Shown here: positions 55,824 to 64,000 of the stretch, piece after piece | How positions within the stretch are numbered: position 1 is the first letter of the stretch | How the letters are laid out: every line of letters starts with the position of its first letter | Assembly (NCBI GenBank): GCA_001557505.1 | Contig: LSAX01000011.1 | Location: forward strand, 124,001 to 188,000 | Reading direction: 5' to 3' | DNA: 64,000 nucleotides | Source: Reticulascus tulasneorum | Taxonomy: Eukaryota > Ascomycota > Sordariomycetes > Glomerellales > Reticulascaceae | The notes under the pieces: generated by a model | What the model saw: the letters and a program-made list of their open reading frames with translations, nothing else | Told to the model about the DNA's origin: nothing | Database searches by the model: none | Program-made: the position numbers and the translations under genes

Positions 55824-57863
55824 CTACTTCTCCCCATCCAGTTTCTTCAACATCTCAACCTTCAGTCTCTCTAACCCCGCCGGCTTGTCCGTTTCATAAG
55901 ATGGGCCCATTGTCACGTCTCCTGATTTAGGAACAATGAGCCGCGGTGACCGCGGCTCCGAAGGCAGCGAATGCTCCCAGTGACGGGCTTCTCGCGGCAG
56001 AGGCTGCCACCAGTCTCCAGTCCGCGCATGCCACTGCGCGCTGCACAGCTCCCATAATCTGCTCGTGGCCCGCTTGTAGGCGAAGCGCTCATCTTCGCCC
56101 GTGAAGGCGCCGGTGTTTCCAAAGTCGATGCTCTTCGCTTCCAGCCCGAAGTCCGAGTCCTGGTCGGGATTATACTTTGATGTTGATGAGCCGGTGTCGT
56201 AGAATGAGATGTTTGGTCTGAAGGGCGAGGCTTGGTCTTGGTACACCTCTGCTATCGTCTCGGAGTACGTGGCATCCGATTCGTCAATCCGGCCGGGTTC
56301 TCCTTCGATGCCATCCCTGGTGACATGTTCTCTCCTGGTCTCTGGGAAGAATAGGTTATCCGGACCGGATTCTGCTCTTACGATGAGCTTGCACTTTGCC
56401 TCATAGAGCGCATCCAACAATGTGATAAACCTCCTGGCCTCGTTCTTCTTGGAAATGGTTAGAATCGGAATGTCATCGATGATGAACGTGTGATATGTGG
56501 ATGCCATTGTGATGTAGTCTGCTGGACCGAAGGAGTGGACTAGCTTATCGAATTCCCAATAAACAATCCCGTCTCGTTGCCGTTGTATTTGGATGGATCT
56601 ACCATAGACTACCAGGCTCGAAGGAGTCCATGGGGTTGGTTCGGCGTGGTCCCAGAGTTGGCGCCATAACGTGTCGCAATCTCTCAGTAAGAAATACTTG
56701 GCCGGAGTCTTCAGGCTACTATCACCTTCTTCGCTATTTGCATTGTTTGTAGAAACATCGTTCTCTTCCGCGACTAGATCTGTGCCATCCAAAACTGGTA
56801 CAGTTGTTCGTGTGGAGTCTGTCACCGCTGCCCGTGTATTAGGATCTCTTCTCCTCCAATCTATGGCACTATCCATATGCCAGAAGTCACACCTCGCCTT
56901 CAGCACTTCTAGAAAAGCGGCGAAATCACTTGACTGTCCAAAAAGCTCACCGCGCAAGGGGTCCGATTTTCCTCGGAAGAGGCTTCTCACGAATCCGCCA
57001 CCAGTGGGTGTCGTGTATTCGACGCCGGTTGCCTTTTGCAGCTCTTCCGGCATTCGATTCGAAGATGCCACCAGGACTCCGCCGAGTTGAAAGAACGCGA
57101 TGAAAAGGTGGCTGAGTAGCTTGCTCGCTGCCTTATCGGGCAGTTGGAACTCGTCCAGAAAGAGGATAGGGGACTCCTCCACAAGCTTCTTGGCCATCCA
57201 GAGGAGGGAGTACTCCTGTTCTCCCCCTGAGATCTCCGGATGAGAACTTCTGAATCTTTCGAGCTGAGAAAATGCATAGAGCATGAATGTATTGAAATGC
57301 CACCGTCTCTTCCGACTAGTGGGTAGCCCTTCGGACAACAAATCTATGAGCATGGATTTGCCTGTGCCGACCTCCCCCGAGAGGAACAATCCTTTGGGGG
57401 AGTCGACATCAACAGCAGCCTGGTGGCTCGTCAAGACCCGCGTGAGAGCAAGGCTATGGTTTCCCTCAGGGGCGGTGAATAAACGTTTGAAAAGCGGGTT
57501 CCGCCATATGGGATGGCTCTTGACCGCAAGGACTGGTCCCGAGTCCTCGGTTTGGCTGGAAAGCTCAGCAATCTGGTTCAACCTCTTGCGGTACTCCACG
57601 GAAGGCGTATAGTCCTTGAGCCGGCCATAAATCTTCTGCAGATGCCTTGCCAACCGGTGCTGACCGGGATCAGGGGAGTACACGCCAGTCGCAACTAGTG
57701 CCTGGTATTTCACGAGCGGGTCTGTGATGGTCATGGAGGTCGAGAACCGACGCATTGTGGTGGTATTCATCGCCACGTTTTTGTGACACGATCCTCGAAT
57801 ATAGTGATTTGCCTGAGACTTGAGACATGCGGGCGCGGCAATGAGGTAGCCGGCGTGCTGCAT
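55824..57863 (-). CDS. AFG1: AFG1-type mitochondrial AAA-like ATPase
   Basis: Single exon, 679 residues. The N-terminal 45 residues contain several Arg/Lys and few acidic residues (to about TTTMRRFSTSM), consistent with a mitochondrial presequence. Walker A GEVGTGKS is at 163-170 and Walker B ILFLDEFQ at 233-240, followed by VLVASSNRMPEELQKATGVE, a sensor region typical of the AFG1/LACE1 family. Family members sit at the mitochondrial inner membrane and help degrade mitochondrially encoded respiratory subunits. The protein is much longer than the yeast enzyme; low-complexity insertions lie at about 345-395 and 510-590. Confidence 0.88.
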   Translation of the reverse strand: MQHAGYLIAAPACLKSQANHYIRGSCHKNVAMNTTTMRRFSTSMTITDPLVKYQALVATGVYSPDPGQHRLARHLQKIYGRLKDYTPSVEYRKRLNQIAELSSQTEDSGPVLAVKSHPIWRNPLFKRLFTAPEGNHSLALTRVLTSHQAAVDVDSPKGLFLSGEVGTGKSMLIDLLSEGLPTSRKRRWHFNTFMLYAFSQLERFRSSHPEISGGEQEYSLLWMAKKLVEESPILFLDEFQLPDKAASKLLSHLFIAFFQLGGVLVASSNRMPEELQKATGVEYTTPTGGGFVRSLFRGKSDPLRGELFGQSSDFAAFLEVLKARCDFWHMDSAIDWRRRDPNTRAAVTDSTRTTVPVLDGTDLVAEENDVSTNNANSEEGDSSLKTPAKYFLLRDCDTLWRQLWDHAEPTPWTPSSLVVYGRSIQIQRQRDGIVYWEFDKLVHSFGPADYITMASTYHTFIIDDIPILTISKKNEARRFITLLDALYEAKCKLIVRAESGPDNLFFPETRREHVTRDGIEGEPGRIDESDATYSETIAEVYQDQASPFRPNISFYDTGSSTSKYNPDQDSDFGLEAKSIDFGNTGAFTGEDERFAYKRATSRLWELCSAQWHARTGDWWQPLPREARHWEHSLPSEPRSPRLIVPKSGDVTMGPSYETDKPAGLERLKVEMLKKLDGEK

Positions 57864-58901
57864 ATATCGTTAGTCGAGGTTTGAATATCACCCCATGAAA
57901 GCCGACTTGACATCTGCTTATTATCTGGAGGAGAGGTATAATTAGTCCATCTGGAGCGAAAGCTCAGGTGGAGCGGCAGTGATGCAATTGTGGACGAAGC
58001 CAAGCCAGGATGAGAAATTATATCTCTTTACAAAATTAAAAGCATATTTGAAATGGTAGAGGTTTTCAATTGAAAATGAAAAACTAGGTCATTATTTACA
58101 AGGTAGAGAAATTATCAAGTATAAAGAGGTGTGTCATGTTGAAAAGTAACTCGATGACAAGAGATGCCTCCTACGCTTCCAGATCGTGAGTGCACTACAT
58201 TTGTTCTGAAATGGGCACTCACTCACTCACCAGCGAATGGGCGGATGGAGTGACGTTGAAGACTTTCCAGGGGTCCGCCAGCTGGCGCAGCGTGCGGCGA
58301 CTCAGCTGTTTGTAGCACTATCCCGGTCTAGCCAATTGGAGGCTCCAGGTACGTACCTTTTGCCATGCGCGATGTGTTGTTTGGTGTGGTGGGTGTTCGG
58401 GTGTTTATGTATGTGCTTGTTGTTGTGTGTGGCCCGCCCGCGAGCCGCCATCCATCCATCCATCCAAGCAGAGGTACCTAACATATGGTGGCACCATACA
58501 TTCTGTACCTTGTGTAATACCCCATAGCTATGCAAATACCTAGCTGGGTAGCAATTATGCTGCAGTGATCTTAGCCTCCCATCTCACCCATTGTGCGGAG
58601 GGGGGCCTACCTACCTACCAATGGGTACCAACCTGGTCTGTGCTTGGCAAGGCCAGTAACCTTCTGTTTTTTTGAATGTTGCCCAATAGACTTGATCGAA
58701 TGCTTTCCCGCCGCTTCTTCACGTTTGCTGCCAAAAACCACTCCTCCTTGCGAATCCTACCTCCTCTTTCACTCAGGTCGCGGAATCATCTCGAAATGAT
58801 CTCCTGAGTCCCATCCAACCCTCAAATCATCCACCATCCCCGACAGCGATCGATAGCAGAGCACGGCTTCCTTCCCTTCCACCTGTCGGTCGATCGCCCC
58901 C
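57864..58901. other. Divergent intergenic region
   Basis: About 1 kb between AFG1 and Nup133. It has AT-rich sequence at about 58,000-58,140, a CCAT run at 58,448-58,465 and a CTAC run at 58,606-58,620. No gene seen. Confidence 0.5.
58448..58465. repeat. CCAT tetranucleotide run
   Basis: Four tandem CCAT units plus CC in the AFG1-Nup133 intergenic region. Confidence 0.8.
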
Positions 58902-61900
58902 ATGATGTTTTCGCCGTCCGTTCACGAAGGCGGCCCAGCCACGGCCACCCGAAGCCGACGACGCCAGCGCCCTTTGAGCTCCGAGAGTCTCGTTCAGCAA
59001 CCCAAGGCCAAGCGGCAAAGGATTCCGCTTACCGAGCAGACTTTTGTCAATCCCGATGTCCAACCCGAAATGTACGAGGTCAAATCCGACAAGATCGCTA
59101 CCTTGGACGTTAGGCAAGATGGCATCGAGAATCACCACGTACCCAAGAGAGACCTGGGAATCCGGGCGAAAAAGCCCAAGCCTGGCGACAGAGCCACCAA
59201 GGGGGACGGAAGTGTTGTTATGGTATGCGAGTCCTGGAGTTCTTCGTTGTTTACCTCGTCGTGATCAGTCGCTAACATTGGGTTTTAACCAGACTACAAA
59301 CGCCGGCTACACTGTGAGCAAGCTACCAGCTTTGCCAGACCGAATCCGCGCCGAGACTTCGGGTAAATCAAAGCCGTATTCCATCTATACTGTTCTTGCT
59401 AACAATGAGAAAGCCCAACTCCATGGCGACATCTTCTCCAGCGGATATGCCCTGACCCTCAGCCACACGCATGCAATGGTCTGGCCCTACACGACTCCCA
59501 CGCAATCACCCGAGACCTTTACCTTTACGCTTCCCTACCCGTCGAAGCATGCCACCGAGCCCCTACCACTTGGATCTTTAGTGTCGCCTTCCGCATCATC
59601 GACAGAACCTGGCTTGGTGGTGGTTATGCCCGTTAGTGGGAAAGTTGCATACTGGGAGTCCATATCCAGCGCCGCAACACTAGACTTCATCCGACAGCAG
59701 AGGCATGGCGTTGAAGGCTCGATATCAGGCATGTTCTCTGGGGAGAGGGTCATCCAAATTACAAATGCAGAATCTGCCGGCTTTGTTCTGGCCTTCAGCA
59801 GTGGCCGTTTAGCATATCTCGGTGTACGGGATAGCCACGGAAGACCCACAATATCCGTTCAGTTCCTTCGGACGAACTTGGCTTCCACGAATGGGGGCAT
59901 TATCGGCAGCATCCGACACGCCTTTTCTCATGCTGTCGGACGAGGCGATATAGCAGCAGTCCGGGCGGATCGATCAATTCGGGTAGGCGAAAGGAACATA
60001 GTTGCTGCGACTTTGAAGGGAAGATTGCACGCCTGGAGGCTCCATCGAGGAGGGCATCATGATATCATTGCGGAGGCCGACGTGAGAGAGCCGATATATG
60101 ATGCTTTGCAAGAATTCGACCCTTCCACCAGAGAATATCAACTGGAGAACTTCGAAGTCGTTGACTTCACCTTCGTGCCCAAGGGACTGGAACCCAAGTA
60201 CTTGGACATGACGCGGTTGAGCAGCGCTATCGAATCCAGCGACAATTCACTGCAGCATCTACTTCTCTTGGTCAGCCTCACGAAGAGGAGAGAATCGCGC
60301 TACTCTCTGGTCGAAGTCATACTTACACCCGAGAGCGCACGTATTGGTATGGTACGGCCCATCACCAGCTACAAGACTCGATTCACGCCCGCGAACCCTT
60401 CGCAAACAATTAGACCCCGCCTGTATCTCCCTCGGCCTGCGCTGGTTGCGTTCGTGACGTTTGACAAAGCGGTCGTCGTTGCGTCGATCGGGATGGAGCC
60501 TGAATCGCCCGACTCTCAACTCCAACAAGACAACCATGTCATACCTCCCTCGTACGAGGATGTCATTTCCCTACATGACGACAACGTCTCCGAAATCATT
60601 GCTTCTGGTCTCGAAGAACCGCCAGCAGTCAACACTGGCCATGATGAGTTACGACATCCCCGCCAGAAAACGAAAAATCCGTCAGTCGTGTTGATGGTCA
60701 GGGGGAGCGGCATATTGCGCGTCACCACGACCGACATTGACAAGTTTGCCTTTGAAGGACACCCAAAGGTTACAGCGAAGAGCAAGCTGGAGCAGGCCGT
60801 ATTCTTTGGAGTCAAGCATGACAACCCCTTGGTTTTTGATTCACGACGAGGTGTGCAGTTCTCGGACGAAGAGATGAGAGAGGCCGCATTGCAACTCAGT
60901 CACGAGATTCTGAGTTCATCATCGCCGCATATCTCCACTCTACCCGTATCCCTGGAAGATAATCTCAGCGGCCGAGTGCATGCTCTGAAAAGACTGATGC
61001 TTCATCTCAAGGCGACGAAGGTCAATCTCGACAGACGAACTCGGTGGATCCTCCTCTCGCATTCCGAGAAAATGGTCGTGGCCCAGGTGCTCTGGAAGCG
61101 ACATGAGGAATTCACAGCCGAACGCCCAGCGGTTGACAAGAAAGACCTGGTTGCAGAAATCGTCGAGTTCATCCATGAAGACGAAAAGAAAAACCCCAAT
61201 CGAGCTGCGGGAGAAGTTGATCGAGTTCGGCACTGGTTCATCCACGATGTAGGAAGGCTGGAGCTCTTCGTCGCGTGGGCGTATGAGGTCATCAAGTACA
61301 TGTATAAAGACCACATATTGGACGATGCTCGCATCACTCGTCTAATGTATGAGGCGGTACAAGTCAACTTGGTGTCGCTCAATACCGGCCTGGAATATCG
61401 TAAGGAGAATCTTGCATTCTATGGTCTTCAGGACGAAGTGTTGGACTTGGGAATCCTCCGAAGCGGCTACGACAGTCTCCCAGAACCATGGACTGGCTCA
61501 CATTTCATTTCAAACAACCTCAAGCGACTGCTCGAGCTCTGCCACCAGTGGCTAGAACAATACTATCCTCCCAAGGACAAAACGACCAATCCGCCCGACC
61601 CGAGATTGATCGAATACATCAATAACGAAATAGCCACCCTCACAGATCACTATCTTGTCTCGCTACTAGAGCAATCTCGTTGGAGTGCCACACGCGAGGA
61701 TGCAAAATCAGTCAAATGGGCCGAACACTGCGCCAAACTTTACGACTCGGACCGCAATGAAAAGATCCTTTCCCTGCTCCGGCTGGGCAAATGGGAAGAC
61801 AGCATCAGGATCGCAGAGAAGCACCAATGCTGGAACGCACTTGCGCTCGCTATGATCGAGCAAGTCCACAGCCTTGCAAAAGAGGCCGAAGATTCACGGT

Positions 61901-63231
61901 CAAAAACGGACATCCAGGAGTTGACGAGCAAAGCGAAACGAAGACAACTTCAAATAGCAGAGTATTTCGAAAAATACGGCGAGGCGTTCGCTTTCCCGGC
62001 ATACGAAATTCTCTTGGAAACGCAAGGAGTAGAGGGTGTCCTAGAATTCCACGGCGATACGCAAGGCTTCAAGACCAAATTTCTGCGCACAAAACCAGAG
62101 CTGGCACGAATATCTTGGATCAATGACATTCAAGGCGAGAACGACATCGACCACGCGGCAGAGACACTCCTGGATCTAGGTCTGAGTCGGGAACAACAAG
62201 TGTGGAACAAGAAGATTGAGCTCAGTCTCGGAAAGCTGGCTCTCATGGCTGAATCAGAGGAAGCACCCCCATCCCCAGACGTCTTCAGTCTTACAAAAAT
62301 CAACGGCGCAAGTGGACCTAAGCGTGAGGCCGATGAGGCGAAGCATGAGGCCAAGCTCGACGAGATCGACAATCAACTCGGCATCATCAAGATCCAAAAT
62401 CATCTTTATGCTAGCATTTTCCCAACCGTGAGCCTTGCGGTGGACGAGGCTGCGGAACTCGAATTGGCCATGGAAGCCCACAGCTCAGGCATCCCAAAAA
62501 AGCAAAAGGCCATGTTGCAAGTGTTCGAAAACGGACTGAGACGGCTCCTTAAGCACGAGGCGCTCGATGCACTCACGCTCATCGACCTGCTGACACTCAT
62601 CACGCTCAAGCCTGAGACTGTGGAACAGATGCCAGATCAATTCTACCTTGCTTTTGTGGTCGCGGAGTTTGCTCTTAAAGGCGAGGAATTAAAGTCGGCA
62701 AAACGACTTATCTGGAGACGATGCTTTATACGTGATGACTGGGCGAAGATCAACGATACACAGCTCAAAGATGACCTTGAGGTTCAGGAGGCGGTCTCGT
62801 CAACGGCACTGTTCAGCACTCTGCTCGCCTTCTACGAACATGGTGAGTTATGCGTCTTTTTGTTGTGCAATGTCCCACGAGTAAAGCCTAACCATGAAAT
62901 AGAAACTGTTGATGAACCTTTCCAACTGTTTCGTCCTTCCGAGGCGCTAGGTGCCCATCTTGATTCTCTGGATCGCCGCTTCGGGGAGATGGGGAAGACC
63001 TTGGCGGATAAACTCGTCGAGGCCATGAAGTGGGAGGACACGCTGCTTCGCAAATACATTGACAAGGCTAGGCTTGAAGAGTGGACACGTAACGCTGCAG
63101 AGTGGGCTAAGAGAGAGGTTGCCGAGTTGGTGGATGAGGCTACCAGAACGGGGGCCGAGGCGAACGAATCGCAGCCGGAGGTGGATGGTCCTGTTCATAA
63201 GATGAACGGGAAGGCAAACGGCAAGCATTGA
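58902..63231 (+). CDS. NUP133: Nucleoporin Nup133
   Basis: Three exons, 58902-59222, 59293-62842 and 62903-63231, give 1399 residues. The N-terminal 100 residues are basic and disordered, with a possible nuclear localisation signal (QQPKAKRQRIPL). A beta-propeller region begins at about KPYSIYTVLANNEKAQLHGD, and LTLSHTHAMVWPYTTPTQSP is the first clear blade. The C-terminal half is an all-helical solenoid (for example NRAAGEVDRVRHWFIHDVGR; LRLGKWEDSIRIAEKHQCWN). This layout and length match Nup133, the membrane-binding tip of the Y-complex (Nup84/Nup107 complex) of the nuclear pore. Two adjacent ATGs at 58902 and 58905 make the exact start uncertain. Confidence 0.88.
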
Positions 63232-63787
63232 ATGGGTCAGCTGAACCGGGCCTGCTGAAGTACTACAAAGCAACATGGCGGTGGAACCCAAGAGTGGCGT
63301 TTTGTTTGATTTGATTTGTATTATATATATTGTGGAACGTCTGGCTGAAGGGCTTCACAGCCTGCAGCCTTTACATTTCTCCACAGGGAAGGAGGGAGAT
63401 TCCCGTCATTCATCACGATCTCGGCATGGCCTCGATGGTTTCGAGAGAGAGCAAAAAGGGTCTTAAAACTATGGCTGGGTACTTTGACATAACAAAGTCG
63501 TTTTAGTTTTTTTTGTAATGAGTAGACGTCTTTGCAGACAGCCTTTGACTTGAATCGTGAACTTTATACATCTACTGTGGCTGTGTGTGCTTGCGTCGCG
63601 TAGACATGGGGCGAAGGATCTGAAGCTACTGCACTCACTTGATACCAGGCTCGACCCGGTGGTCATGCGTATTAAACAGGTCGCCTAACTTGGCCCATAA
63701 TATTAATTCCTTGATCGTTGACTAATGTTCGCGTTTTGCACGCTGCATCTAAAAATGTAAATCGCAGGTTCTTGCCTATCCTCGACA
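63232..63787. other. Tandem intergenic region
   Basis: The 3' flank of Nup133 and the promoter of the HET-domain gene; T-rich around 63,500. No gene seen. Confidence 0.5.
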
Positions 63788-64000
63788 ATGAGTGCGGAGG
63801 TTCACCAGCCCGCCTCCGCCTTGCCCAGAACTACATATGAATCACTCTCCCATGGCAAGTGCATCCGGTTATTTCAAATCGTGCCCGACGACAGCCAGCC
63901 CCAAGGTTTCTCTATTCATCTGAACAACTTCGCCCTAGGTGCGGCGCCGGCTTATTGTGCCCTCTCGTACACGTGGGGCCCGCCGAATCTCAAAGACGGC
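63788..64000 (+). CDS. HET-domain protein, 5' end (partial)
   Basis: The frame opens at ATG 63788 and runs off the window after 71 codons. YESLSHGKCIRLFQIVP is followed by the hallmark start of the heterokaryon incompatibility (HET) domain, APAYCALSYTWGPP. HET domains are TIR-related and trigger cell death when fungal individuals of different genotype fuse; many genomes carry dozens of copies. The rest of the domain and any C-terminal partner domain are outside the window, so the subfamily cannot be named. Confidence 0.85.
   Translation, partial: MSAEVHQPASALPRTTYESLSHGKCIRLFQIVPDDSQPQGFSIHLNNFALGAAPAYCALSYTWGPPNLKDG

Overview
The window is nuclear DNA of a filamentous ascomycete (Pezizomycotina, probably Sordariomycetes; species not determinable from sequence alone). 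Evidence: most genes are split by short introns of about 48-72 nt with GTAAGT-like donors and CTAAC/CTGAC branch sites; genes are monocistronic with long intergenic spaces; and there are typical fungal accessory families (fungal rhodopsin-fold membrane protein, NLR-like NACHT/ankyrin protein, HET domain). For each spliced model below I joined the exons by reading donor and acceptor sites, and the joined length is a multiple of three in every case. No rRNA, tRNA, CRISPR array or intact transposon was recognised.

Left part (1-13.9 kb), accessory in character: the 3' end of a BOI-type PH-domain polarity gene, a six-exon rhodopsin-fold membrane protein on the minus strand, a small TPR-like hypothetical, a 981-residue intronless coiled-coil protein of unknown function, then about 4.5 kb without a supportable gene. 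Middle-left (13.9-34.4 kb), mostly housekeeping: a ferric-reductase-type flavocytochrome, trifunctional C1-tetrahydrofolate synthase, translation factor eIF3i, an ISWI remodelling ATPase, a HAPSTR1/DUF4588-like protein, the actin-disassembly WD40 protein AIP1, the glycosylation subunit ALG13, and an uncharacterised two-helix membrane protein.

Centre (34.4-42.3 kb): a gene-poor stretch with short degenerate repeats, followed by the most interesting locus, a six-exon gene for a protein of about 1958 residues with an alpha/beta-hydrolase (SesB-like) N-terminus, a NACHT-type P-loop domain whose Walker B lacks its usual acidic residues, a long acidic linker, two blocks of ankyrin repeats and a Pro/Gln/Asn-rich prion-like C-terminal tail. 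This is a fungal NLR-like architecture.

Right part (43-64 kb), densely packed housekeeping: mitoribosomal protein mS35, a tail-anchored fatty aldehyde dehydrogenase, exosome subunit RRP4, a DMAC1/DMO2-like small membrane protein divergent from AP-3 mu, mitochondrial malonyl-CoA:ACP transacylase, a glyoxalase-fold protein, a TRAPPC2L/Tca17-like trafficking subunit, an AFG1-type mitochondrial ATPase and Nup133. The window ends inside the 5' part of a HET-domain gene. There is no gene cluster in the biosynthetic sense. The recurring themes are mitochondrial function (mS35, MCT1, AFG1, DMAC1-like, possibly C1-THF synthase) and, at two separate loci, allorecognition/cell-death-type proteins (the NLR and the HET gene).
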